Shown: in pieces, positions 26,797 through 34,775 of the stretch
Numbering within the stretch: the first letter of the stretch is position 1
Layout: the number at the start of each line of letters is the position of its first letter
Source of the DNA: Niabella agricola
Lineage (GTDB): Bacteria > Bacteroidota > Bacteroidia > Chitinophagales > Chitinophagaceae
Length of the DNA stretch: 64,000 bases
NCBI RefSeq assembly: GCF_021538615.1
Contig: NZ_JAJHIZ010000003.1
Location: 3,968,001 to 4,032,000 of the forward strand
Direction of reading: 5' to 3'
Notes under the pieces: model-generated
What the model saw: only the letters and a program-made list of their open reading frames with translations
Told to the model about the DNA's origin: nothing
Database searches by the model: none
Program-made: the position numbers and the translations under genes

Positions 26797-27402
26797 GTGC
26801 GGTTCCTATGTTACGATACGGCTTTGAATGAGGAGTATACGCTGATCCGGCTCCTGCAACAGTACCCGCGTTATGGTTCGCTGTTTACCGGTACGGACGA
26901 TGAACAGATCTGGGATGCGGCGCCCTATCTTTTTGAGGTAGATTCTAATTTTTACGAGTTAAGAGGAGACAGTTCGCTGATCCGGCTGGATCATTGTATG
27001 CTGCTGGAAACGGGTGAGTGTATGGAGGCTGTAGTACAGTTCCTGCAGCAGTTTATATACCGGAATGGTCAAACCGGGTTGGTTTATTTCCGGATATGGG
27101 ATCCCCGGGTGTTGTTAAGGGAGTTTGCAGAATGGAGTGAAAAGGACCGGGTCATGTTTTTTGAGTTTTTTGATTGTTTTTATACGGAGGCAGCCGATGA
27201 AGCCTTGTTGGATCAGTGGAAACCAGACAGACGGTATGAGCTCACAAGGATGCCGGTACGGAGAGCGGCCATACTTCCGGATCGTGAGGCGCCGGAAATG
27301 GAGCCACAGGGAGAAACGGCGGAGGAGCCACAAGCATTTAATGAAGAGACTGCTCCTGTTAAGGATGTGCCTTCCAAACGCAGAAGATTCTTTATCGAGT
27401 AA
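26797..27402 (+). CDS. DUF4123-type T6SS effector adaptor
   Basis: A 201-residue protein, three bases after vgrG, with a GTG start (26797). Family features of DUF4123 are seen: W-D-A-A-P-Y-L near residue 40, the V-Y-F-R-I-W-D-P-R-V-L motif near 95 and the following aromatic-rich F-F-E-F-F. DUF4123 proteins are chaperones that load effectors onto VgrG or PAAR proteins. Beyond residue 140 lies an acidic, Glu/Pro-rich linker and a terminal S-K-R-R-R-F-F-I-E, resembling the tail of TssK. It is likely the chaperone for a cargo encoded downstream. Confidence 0.8.
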   Translation: MRFLCYDTALNEEYTLIRLLQQYPRYGSLFTGTDDEQIWDAAPYLFEVDSNFYELRGDSSLIRLDHCMLLETGECMEAVVQFLQQFIYRNGQTGLVYFRIWDPRVLLREFAEWSEKDRVMFFEFFDCFYTEAADEALLDQWKPDRRYELTRMPVRRAAILPDREAPEMEPQGETAEEPQAFNEETAPVKDVPSKRRRFFIE

Positions 27403-27412
27403 AAAAGTATAA

Positions 27413-28039
27413 ATGGGAAAACCTGCAGCAAGGATTGGAGATATGCATGTATGCCCGCTGATCAACGGGCTGGTGCCCCATGTGGGCGGGCCAGTGCTGC
27501 CGGCGGGTGTGCCTAACGTATTAATTGGCGGTATGCCCGCAGCAACAATGGGTGATCTCTGTGTTTGCACAGGTCCCCCCGATGTAATTGTGCTGGGCAG
27601 CGCCGGTGTACTCATCGGGGGGCGACCGGCAGCGCGAATGGGTGATACCACTGCTCATGGCGGAAGTATTATACTCGGATGCTTCACCGTTCTGATCGGC
27701 GAAACCGGCGGTGGCGGGGCAGGAGGAGGAGCTGGTATAGGGGGCAATTTAATAGGAAGCGGAACGATAGGCGCGGCCCAGGCGAAAGACATAGCCAATA
27801 TAGGGGCTTTAAAAGAAGCGGCACAAAAAGGCGGCGCCGTTGCTGAGAAAACGACCCGTGAAGATTTTACTGCCAGCTTTACGTTAAAGGATGAAGCGCA
27901 GAAAGCAGTTGCCGGGAAGCGTTATGAAATCCGGACCAGCGATGGTAAAATTCATGAGGGCAAAACCTCTGCCGGCGGAAGCACAGAACCGTTGCAAGGA
28001 TATACAACCGCCGACTGTACCGTGGCTTTTCTCAAATAA
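27413..28039 (+). CDS. PAAR-domain tip protein with a C-terminal extension
   Basis: A 208-residue protein. Residues 1-100 are a PAAR domain: three A-A-R/T-x-G-D repeats, each with a nearby Cys or His (MHVCP, LCVC, TTAHGG) for metal binding at the sharp tip. A Gly-rich linker (about 100-125) leads to residues 150-208, a small beta domain (F-T-L-K-D-E, V-A-G-K-R-Y-E-I, G-K-I-H-E-G-K-T-S-A-G-G) resembling transthyretin-like spike extensions that recruit cargo. The PAAR protein sits on the VgrG tip. It follows the adaptor gene by 10 bp. Confidence 0.85.
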   Translation: MGKPAARIGDMHVCPLINGLVPHVGGPVLPAGVPNVLIGGMPAATMGDLCVCTGPPDVIVLGSAGVLIGGRPAARMGDTTAHGGSIILGCFTVLIGETGGGGAGGGAGIGGNLIGSGTIGAAQAKDIANIGALKEAAQKGGAVAEKTTREDFTASFTLKDEAQKAVAGKRYEIRTSDGKIHEGKTSAGGSTEPLQGYTTADCTVAFLK

Positions 28040-28053
28040 AATAAACGGAAGAT

Positions 28054-30033
28054 ATGCCGGGAAAAGGAGCCGATACCAAACAGGATTTTGAATTGAACGA
28101 TATCCGGCAACTGCTGGTACTGGTGCGGTACCGGCCTGCAGGCGCGGTAGCTGCAGATAGCATGTTGGGCGGCATGGCCGATACCTTGCAAGGAGCGGTT
28201 GATAAACTGGAATCAGCTGCAGCCGCAATCCCCGGCCTTAACCTGTTTTTTAAAGAAGAAACCGAACCGGAAAAAAAATGCGACAAAGAATACACTTATT
28301 ATAAAGATTATAAAGACTGGGATGCGTATATCAGGAAAATGAAAAACGAGCTTTCCAATAAACTGCATATCGATAATGAGGCGCTGATTTTTGATTTCGA
28401 TGCCTCCGATGCTGAAGGCCGGAAAAAAGAAGGGCAGAAGCTCTGTACACAAATAAAGGCAAAAACGGCCTCCTGGAAGGGATACAGTTCCTGCTTTCAT
28501 TTTGTGGGATTGGGGCAGGGCGGTAACGTAGCCAATGAATGCATCCGGGAATTAAGCCAGGATGAGGGATTTAAAAATAAATGGTGGGTGCAGTCGGTGG
28601 TCTATGTGGCTACACCCTTCTACCGTTATCAGCATACCTTCGATGAGCCGGCAGCTTTTAAAGGGAAGGGCCGGAAATATGCCTTTGGTAACCGTTTTGA
28701 TTTGACCGCGCAGGTGATCGAATATTTTGAACCCAACGATACGTTGCGCCGGGTGATCGCCGAATGCAATGCCAATCCGCTTTCAGTGTTTACAGGCAAA
28801 ATTAAAATGCGGCTGGTAGCGGCACTGGCCAACCTGCTAAGTATTGACGGGTTTGGAACCGGCAAGGATAACGAAGGGCATTTGAACCGGTTGAAACAAA
28901 CAAAGGAAGAGGTACGCGGGCTGATAGAGGAATGTGTGCATGCGGTTAAAAACCTGGTGAACGTGATTCCGAACCTGGTGAAACCAGCTGATCTTCCAAA
29001 GTTCGATCAATTATTGAAGGACCTTGATGCGATACCGGGGCAATCAGTGAGCCGGCTGGAAAAATTTCTTGACGAAATTAAGCATGCCGCACAGGGCACG
29101 AGCCTGGATACCAGCCGGATCAAAAAGGAAAAGGTTTTAAACTTTCTGTGCCCGCTGGTAGATAAGCTTACAGATATGCTCCGGATGTTTTCCGTGGACT
29201 CTGAAACCTCCAATGCAGTGGTAGACCGGTTGATGAAGCAGGCGGAAGTAAAAAAGATCCGGGCACCGAAAAACGAAGCCGTTACACAGCTGGGTGTGGA
29301 CCCATACCTGGAGAAGGTAGCGAAGATGGCCGCGGAAGCACAGGTGAAGGAAGCACAGCAAAAAAAAGAAGGAAAGGAACCCGGCCCTCAATCGGCGAAT
29401 GCGATTGTATATGATCAGTCTGTGGCCATGATCAATACCTGCAGGGAATGCATTGTTGCAATAACCGAAAAGCAGGACCTGGATCTTGCAAATCCCAATA
29501 TCTCGGGGGAGGACAGAGCGCGTATGGCAACGGCGGTTACAGCTCTTTTGTTGCCGATGATGCCTTCAAAGAAAAAATTTTATGCGAAATTATTGCAATA
29601 CCTCCCGCTTGGAGGTTTAAACGGTTTTCTTTCGAAACTAACGGGTGATGCGGCTTTCGCGCCGTTGAAGCAACTGACAGGCACATTCCTGGGTGATTTT
29701 GATGAAGGTACTCCGGAGGAACCCGGCTTAAAGACATCTATAAAAAATTTTGATGCAGAACTCAAACGGGTAAAGGGGTTTTTGAACCGGAACAATTATC
29801 CCGTGCACAAGGATGCAAACAGTTTGTACTTTATTTATAACAGTCATAACCAGATGTTGAAAAAAGCGTATGGCCCTGTATTGCAGGTCATAGACAAGGA
29901 AACCGGATACCTGGATTACATGGTTAATACAGGGGCAGCGCATTTTTTTAACCTGGAAAAGAATGAATATACGCAGGGTGCTTCAGGGGGGGCGCAGGAT
30001 GCGGTGCCGGCCATAAAGAAGCAGGCGTCTTAA
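28054..30033 (+). CDS. T6SS-linked lipase-fold protein lacking the catalytic serine
   Basis: A 659-residue protein. After about 60 residues with low similarity to anything known, residues 85-245 resemble an alpha/beta hydrolase: Y-Y-K-D-Y-K-D-W, then FHFVGLGQGGNVANE (around 150) and VVYVATPFYRYQH (around 190). The nucleophile elbow G-x-S-x-G is G-L-G-Q-G, so the serine is replaced by glycine. The rest is mostly helical (about 250-600), ending in a Gly-rich tail. It may be an inactive scaffold or a component of effector loading. It lies 14 bp after the PAAR gene. Not assigned to a named family. Confidence 0.55.
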   Translation: MPGKGADTKQDFELNDIRQLLVLVRYRPAGAVAADSMLGGMADTLQGAVDKLESAAAAIPGLNLFFKEETEPEKKCDKEYTYYKDYKDWDAYIRKMKNELSNKLHIDNEALIFDFDASDAEGRKKEGQKLCTQIKAKTASWKGYSSCFHFVGLGQGGNVANECIRELSQDEGFKNKWWVQSVVYVATPFYRYQHTFDEPAAFKGKGRKYAFGNRFDLTAQVIEYFEPNDTLRRVIAECNANPLSVFTGKIKMRLVAALANLLSIDGFGTGKDNEGHLNRLKQTKEEVRGLIEECVHAVKNLVNVIPNLVKPADLPKFDQLLKDLDAIPGQSVSRLEKFLDEIKHAAQGTSLDTSRIKKEKVLNFLCPLVDKLTDMLRMFSVDSETSNAVVDRLMKQAEVKKIRAPKNEAVTQLGVDPYLEKVAKMAAEAQVKEAQQKKEGKEPGPQSANAIVYDQSVAMINTCRECIVAITEKQDLDLANPNISGEDRARMATAVTALLLPMMPSKKKFYAKLLQYLPLGGLNGFLSKLTGDAAFAPLKQLTGTFLGDFDEGTPEEPGLKTSIKNFDAELKRVKGFLNRNNYPVHKDANSLYFIYNSHNQMLKKAYGPVLQVIDKETGYLDYMVNTGAAHFFNLEKNEYTQGASGGAQDAVPAIKKQAS

Positions 30034-30045
30034 AAAAACAGAAAA

Positions 30046-30702
30046 ATGTTCGACGGGTTGGGAGATTACTTGAGGGCCCAGGCTATTTGCACGGGGGCGA
30101 CAGACGAGCAGGTGTATAATTCGATTATGAATTACTGGACCTGGATCTCACCGCAGCCCAATGCCCGGGCGCACCTGTGGCACTACCGGCGCGGTGGGGG
30201 CAGCGAATATGCTGAACCGCAGCTGGGCGATCTGTTTAATGCGAACCCGAGAATCCGGTCGAAAATATTTGACGCCATTGGGAGACAATTGCAGGTCCAT
30301 CCTCATGATGACTCGGGAAGTATTATCGGGCGTGGGGTAGATGACGGGCACCCGCCTCCCATCAGCCAGGGAGATTATGATTCGGAAGACTGGCTGAATG
30401 CTAACGGCAATATCGATGAAGTGCATTGGCGTTTGGAAGGGGATTACAATCCCTACGATAACCGCGAAACCGACGAGCGGGCTTACCTGCTCCGTGCGCT
30501 TCGCAGAGGCACTGTTTTCCTGATGCGGGTACAGGTATCGATCCGGGATCCGTATACCTGGCATCCGAACGAACAACGTCCAACCCAATGCATTCATCAG
30601 GCAATGGAACGGCTGAAAGCTTCAGGTGCGGCCGACTATATTACAACAGGGACTACCGTGCTTTCCATGCCGTCTGTGTACCTGCCGGGTTGGGTGCGAT
30701 AG
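30046..30702 (+). CDS. Candidate T6SS effector (unknown domain)
   Basis: A 218-residue protein of unknown function. It is rich in Asp, His, Trp and Tyr with charged clusters, as expected of a toxin domain. Its C-terminal part reads D-P-Y-T-W-H-P (around 165) then R-P-T-Q-C-I-H-Q-A (around 175) and K-A-S-G-A-A-D-Y. This combination recalls polymorphic-toxin-type domains (DUF6402-like) of proteobacterial secretion loci, a resemblance from memory only. It lacks a signal peptide and is encoded in the spike-adaptor-PAAR cluster, which suggests a secreted cargo. No separate gene for an immunity protein fits between it and tssB. Confidence 0.5.
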   Translation: MFDGLGDYLRAQAICTGATDEQVYNSIMNYWTWISPQPNARAHLWHYRRGGGSEYAEPQLGDLFNANPRIRSKIFDAIGRQLQVHPHDDSGSIIGRGVDDGHPPPISQGDYDSEDWLNANGNIDEVHWRLEGDYNPYDNRETDERAYLLRALRRGTVFLMRVQVSIRDPYTWHPNEQRPTQCIHQAMERLKASGAADYITTGTTVLSMPSVYLPGWVR

Positions 30703-30737
30703 GAAAGAAGGGTTTTTATCGAATAAAACAAAAGATC

Positions 30738-31187
30738 ATGACAGATGACATAGCAGGAGAGGATTTTAACCGCAGGCAACAGCTTGCGGAAACGGTGGCG
30801 GAGATCGCGCCGAACCGGACGCTGATTGCCGGATTGTTAACGGCCCAAGCACCATTAAAGCCGGAGGCAGTGTACGGGTTGCAAAACCTGGAAATGGTGT
30901 TTGCGCATTATCAGCCGGAACTTGCGGTAGCGCTGGAAGCGGCAACAGGCGGCATCGTAAAGGAAACCCTTCGGTTTTGTGGCCTGGAAGACTTTGCTCC
31001 CAGTCAGATCGGCATCAGAAGCGGAGTGCTCCGGGAAAGCCGGTTTCAGTCAACAGTCTATCTGAATGCCGTCCGTATGTTGAGATCAAATGCTTCTTTA
31101 AGACAGGTACTTGTATCCAAAGAAAAGAGATCAGATATGCATACCGCCATTAAAAAAATAATGGTACTGCTGGAACAATATTTATAA
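30738..31187 (+). CDS. tssB: Type VI secretion sheath small subunit TssB
   Basis: A 149-residue protein. I-A-P-N-R-T-L-I-A-G-L-L-T near residue 20, A-P-L-K-P-E-A-V-Y-G-L near 40 and E-T-L-R-F-C-G-L-E-D-F near 80 match the Bacteroidota TssB family, including the length of about 140 residues. It interlocks with TssC to build the contractile sheath. The ORF continues upstream to 30588 over the previous gene; ATG 30738, 35 bp after the previous stop, is the natural start. Followed by the tube gene and tssC. Confidence 0.85.
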   Translation: MTDDIAGEDFNRRQQLAETVAEIAPNRTLIAGLLTAQAPLKPEAVYGLQNLEMVFAHYQPELAVALEAATGGIVKETLRFCGLEDFAPSQIGIRSGVLRESRFQSTVYLNAVRMLRSNASLRQVLVSKEKRSDMHTAIKKIMVLLEQYL

Positions 31188-31206
31188 ATGAAATAAAAAG
31201 TCTTGT

Positions 31207-31689
31207 ATGTCATTTTATGCGATACTAAAAATTTCCGGGAAGACCTACAATGTACTGAGCGTTGCATATGATTTTAAAAAATCAACCGATCAGTATGGTA
31301 AGCCCAGGGTTGGAACAGATGGCGGAATGATCAGCCTGATGGTTGAGTCTTCCCTGGATACCTTGTTTATAAAATGGATGCTGTCTCCTACGATGACGCA
31401 GGATGGCGAAATCATTTTTATGAAACGAGATACCAAGGCAGCCATGCGGCGGGTGAAGTTTTCCAACGGGTACTGCCTTAACTATTCAGAAACTTTTACC
31501 GGGTCGGGCGAAAACCCAATGACCATCGGGCTACTCATCTCATGCAGCAAAATGGAAATTGACGGTGAAGTGTTTGATAAATCCAAATTCTGGGGTGGCG
31601 CCGGCTCGGGTGGAACAAAGTCGGGTGAAACAGCCGGCACCAGCAACAATACTTCCGGTGGTGGGGTTAGCTCCTTTATACCCGATTAA
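31207..31689 (+). CDS. tssD: Type VI secretion tube protein Hcp (TssD, Bacteroidota type)
   Basis: A 160-residue protein with the Bacteroidota TssD pattern: S-F-Y-A-I-L-K-I-S-G-K-T-Y-N near the start, D-Q-Y-G-K-P-R near 35, and C-L-N-Y-S-E-T-F-T-G-S-G near 95. It stacks as hexamers to form the inner tube. Residues after about 127 form a Gly/Ser/Thr-rich tail (GGAGSGGTKSGE start) that the core fold does not need; family members usually stop near 130. The tail could lie on the ring edge or in the lumen. Operon position: between tssB and tssC. Confidence 0.88.
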   Translation: MSFYAILKISGKTYNVLSVAYDFKKSTDQYGKPRVGTDGGMISLMVESSLDTLFIKWMLSPTMTQDGEIIFMKRDTKAAMRRVKFSNGYCLNYSETFTGSGENPMTIGLLISCSKMEIDGEVFDKSKFWGGAGSGGTKSGETAGTSNNTSGGGVSSFIPD

Positions 31690-31710
31690 CAGGCATTGAA
31701 CCTGGGAACA

Positions 31711-33048
31711 ATGACAACACATACCGACCATATAACAGCAGTTTCTTTAGCACCAGATATTGAGGCGGTGCAATCGATCCCGGAGGATAGTTTCGAACTC
31801 CTTGTATCCCTTATGGAAGCGATACAATACCTGAACCCGGACCGGAGGGCGCAAATGGATCTGTTTCTAAGTGAAGCCGGCTTCCGGGAAGAGCGTGCTG
31901 GTTTACTGGCCCGGCTTCGCATCTGGAACGCCTTGCTGGACACAGGACTGGATGCAGATGCCCTGGCAAACCATTGCGAAGACATCGCAACTGAAGAACA
32001 AGGCCGTTATCAGCAAAATCTGAAGGCGGTTCTGCAGTGCAGCAAAAATCTGGAATGCATGTACCGCTGTGTTCATGCCTTTTTTGAAAATACAGAAAAA
32101 GACCGCGTTCCTAATGTAACCTTTTTGAACGCTGGTCTGGAACAGCTAAAAGATACAGATGCACCGGTTTTTATCAATTTTGTACGGGAAGAGTTTAAAA
32201 AGAACTATGACCGGCTGGATCTCAGGGATCATTATAGCCTATTGGTTATTCCGGGCTATCTCGGCGGTAGAGCGATGGTGGAAGTTTGGGGAAAGTTGGC
32301 GCATGAGCATAAGGTAATGCTGATCACAGATTTTGAACACCTGGATGCGCCGGATGATGTGATGGAACTATTTGAGCGTGTGCAACACGCAGGGGGCGAA
32401 AAGTTTTTATCCAGCGTAATGATGACCTGTAACTGGCTGGTGGCCAGAGGTGGTTATGCGGTGGCCGGAGAAGAGGAAGACCTGTTTATGCCACCTGCTC
32501 CGGCACTGGCCGGAAAACTGTATACAACAATGATGAGCCAGGTGGCCGCAGGTAAAAAATTCGGAGTGCTCCGGGGAGTGAATGGGGTGGCTTTCGAATT
32601 AAAGAAAAGTGAGATTGCACACCTGGAAAAAATGAGCCTGATCCCGATGGTAAAGGAACAGGGCTATGTAATGGCTTTTTCTGCAAAAACCTTGTTTAAT
32701 GGAGATAATATGGGTTTACAGACCTATTCTGTGGTCCGGGTATTTGATTATGTAACCAAGGTGCTGATCGACTTCCTGAATCGCAGGGCCTTTGAAAACT
32801 TTAATGCTAATACAAGGAGAGAGCTCATGACACAGATGGTGCTGTTCCTGGACAATATTTCAGGGCCGCGGAAACTGGTTGAGAATTTTACAATCCGGCG
32901 TTTCGAACAGGATGCCGTAAAAAAAGACAATATTCACCTGGATATTTTTATGAAGCCCTATTTCCCTGCCAAAAACTTTCTGATCAAGATGGAAGGGCAG
33001 AAGAATGATGAGGGAAAAATTTGGGACACCGACTATGACGATTCCTAA
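31711..33048 (+). CDS. tssC: Type VI secretion sheath large subunit TssC
   Basis: A 445-residue sheath subunit. The opening is followed by a helical region, then F-L-N-A-G-L-E-Q-L near residue 140 and L-L-V-I-P-G-Y-L-G-G-R-A near 180. The C-terminal part has G-P-R-K-L-V-E-N-F-T-I near 390 and ends in D-T-D-Y-D-D-S. It forms the sheath with TssB and contracts on firing. TTG at 31696 would extend it by five residues; ATG 31711 is preferred. Twenty-one bases separate it from the Hcp gene. Confidence 0.88.
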   Translation: MTTHTDHITAVSLAPDIEAVQSIPEDSFELLVSLMEAIQYLNPDRRAQMDLFLSEAGFREERAGLLARLRIWNALLDTGLDADALANHCEDIATEEQGRYQQNLKAVLQCSKNLECMYRCVHAFFENTEKDRVPNVTFLNAGLEQLKDTDAPVFINFVREEFKKNYDRLDLRDHYSLLVIPGYLGGRAMVEVWGKLAHEHKVMLITDFEHLDAPDDVMELFERVQHAGGEKFLSSVMMTCNWLVARGGYAVAGEEEDLFMPPAPALAGKLYTTMMSQVAAGKKFGVLRGVNGVAFELKKSEIAHLEKMSLIPMVKEQGYVMAFSAKTLFNGDNMGLQTYSVVRVFDYVTKVLIDFLNRRAFENFNANTRRELMTQMVLFLDNISGPRKLVENFTIRRFEQDAVKKDNIHLDIFMKPYFPAKNFLIKMEGQKNDEGKIWDTDYDDS

Positions 33049-33087
33049 GGCTTATTACTAAAAGCGGATAGCGTGAAACAGGCACCC

Positions 33088-33108
33088 AAATCTCAAATCT
33101 CAAATCTC
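33088..33108 (+). repeat. Three tandem AAATCTC heptamers before the coiled-coil gene
   Basis: Three exact copies of AAATCTC (33088-33094, 33095-33101, 33102-33108) end four bases before the start codon at 33113. They fill the translation initiation region. The unit length is not a multiple of three, and copy number changes would alter leader spacing, so slipped-strand variation is conceivable. Confidence 0.6.
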
Positions 33109-33112
33109 GAAT

Positions 33113-34747
33113 ATGTATACATCCGGTTATTTAAAAAAATGTTTATTGATCGCACTGTGTTGTTCGTTTTATTACGCGCAGGCCAGGTCCCAGAATATCA
33201 ACGGGGAAAAGATCATTGTAGGACGTGAAAGCATTACAATTATCAATTTTCCGGATAAGGTGGTGAACATCAATTTTTCGGATGAGGCGGCATACGACTA
33301 CTATATTCCCAAGCGGAGAGAGGAACGGTCCATCTCTATCCAGTTCAATAAAGAGAAAGCCAGCGGACCGGTTACCGGACTGCTGGTAAATGAAGGCGGG
33401 CGCAGCCATATGTTCCGGTTGTTGTTTGATTCTACCTATGATATCAATGATGACAGCCGCCCGCCCCTCTGGTACGATCATTCCAATTTAAAAGAATTGA
33501 AAGCCTTTGTAAAGAATCAGAAGGATCCGTCTGAAACAAGCACAGGCGATGAACTGGCAAAAGAAAAAGAGCGGCAAAAAAAGGAAGCTGCGGAACGCCG
33601 GGAAGAGGCATTGGCTGCGCAGAAAAAATCTGAGGAGTCGGCAGTAACAAAGGCACCAGCAGCTGCGGCGGAAGAAAGTGGATCGGAACGCAGGCAGAGG
33701 GAAGCGGCGTTGGAGCTTGCGCGCAAGGAAGCAAAGGAAAAAGAACGGCAACTGCAGCTGGCCGCTGAAAAGGAAGCGGCTGCCCAAAAAGCTGCGGAGG
33801 AGCAGTCCCGCAAAGAGGCGGCTCAACTGGCTTTACAAAAGGAACAGGATGAAAAGAAACAGAAAGCATTAAGAGAGCAGCAAAATGCAGAAGCGTTAGC
33901 CCAGGCACAAAAAGAGGCGGCTGAAAAAGAAAAACGGCAGCAGGAACAATGGGCCCAGAAGAAAAAGCAGGAAGAAGAACAACGGAAAAGGGCTGCCGAA
34001 GAGCTGGCCCGCAAAGAAGCAGCACGAAAGGAGGCACAGGAGCGGCTGGCGAAGCTTGAGGCGGAGCGTCAAAAGAAAGAAGCTGAAAAGGCGTATTCGG
34101 AAGCGGGTATCTGGCAGCGGTATGGAAAAAAAGGAATAGACCTCTATAATTTTCCAAGGAACCAGGTGCCAACGGTAAATTCGGATTTTTACGTGGTACG
34201 CGATACGCTCAGGAATTTCCGGATCTCCGATTCCCTGCTCCATACTGATATCCCGGATAAACTCAATATCGTTGCCGATAAACCCATCAATAAAGGAGTA
34301 GTGATCTCACTGGAAAATATTGTGTTTAAGGACGTACATACTTATTATAAACTCAAAATTGAAAATAATACTGATGAAGACTTTCTTATGGGAAGAACCT
34401 ATATGTACTGGTACGACGGCGCCGACCGGGCGAAGATGATGGTAAAGGGCAGTTATCTTACCTATATCGGTTTTTTTCCGCTGGTACGGCCCAAGACCAC
34501 GCAACATGTGGTATTTGTAACGCGCTCTCCCAATATGGTAAACGATGAGAGCCTGGTATTGTTTGTAGACGAACGTAGAAAAGAAAAGGGTACGGCCAGT
34601 ATTGTAATCCCGGGAAGCAATTATAACAAGGTATTGGAAAGTGTACAGGTAAGAGTGGGAACTTCTACCCCAGGTAAAACCGCCGCACCCGCAACAGGCG
34701 GTGACTCCCGCACAAAGAAACGGGCAAAAAATAACAGGCAATTATAA
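33113..34747 (+). CDS. Periplasmic TraN-like protein with a large coiled-coil insert
   Basis: A 544-residue protein that does not match a known T6SS part. A signal peptide (1-27) is followed by a beta-rich domain (about 28-115: I-I-V-G-R-E-S-I-T-I-I-N-F, Y-D-Y-Y-I-P-K-R-R, H-M-F-R-L-L-F-D) resembling the N-terminal part of VirB9/TraN-type periplasmic proteins of Bacteroidota conjugation machines. Residues about 140-345 are a long Glu/Lys/Ala/Gln-rich coiled coil. Residues 345-520 form a second beta domain (F-Y-V-V-R-D-T-L-R-N, Y-Y-K-L-K-I-E-N-N-T, F-P-L-V-R-P-K-T-T) also TraN-like. It lies between tssC and a transglycosylase, so it may be an envelope-spanning component of this T6SS. Confidence 0.6.
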   Translation: MYTSGYLKKCLLIALCCSFYYAQARSQNINGEKIIVGRESITIINFPDKVVNINFSDEAAYDYYIPKRREERSISIQFNKEKASGPVTGLLVNEGGRSHMFRLLFDSTYDINDDSRPPLWYDHSNLKELKAFVKNQKDPSETSTGDELAKEKERQKKEAAERREEALAAQKKSEESAVTKAPAAAAEESGSERRQREAALELARKEAKEKERQLQLAAEKEAAAQKAAEEQSRKEAAQLALQKEQDEKKQKALREQQNAEALAQAQKEAAEKEKRQQEQWAQKKKQEEEQRKRAAEELARKEAARKEAQERLAKLEAERQKKEAEKAYSEAGIWQRYGKKGIDLYNFPRNQVPTVNSDFYVVRDTLRNFRISDSLLHTDIPDKLNIVADKPINKGVVISLENIVFKDVHTYYKLKIENNTDEDFLMGRTYMYWYDGADRAKMMVKGSYLTYIGFFPLVRPKTTQHVVFVTRSPNMVNDESLVLFVDERRKEKGTASIVIPGSNYNKVLESVQVRVGTSTPGKTAAPATGGDSRTKKRAKNNRQL

Positions 34748-34775
34748 AAGCGTGCTCCGGGCGCTACAACAGAAT

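Noticed and set aside
30588..30737. N-terminal extension of tssB
   Set aside because: It overlaps the end of the candidate effector, and ATG 30738 begins the conserved TssB sequence.
33444..34172. Long open frame on the minus strand opposite the coiled-coil gene
   Set aside because: Its Pro/Leu/Phe-rich translation is the reverse reading of a Glu/Lys/Ala-rich coiled coil. It has no start context or conserved motifs.
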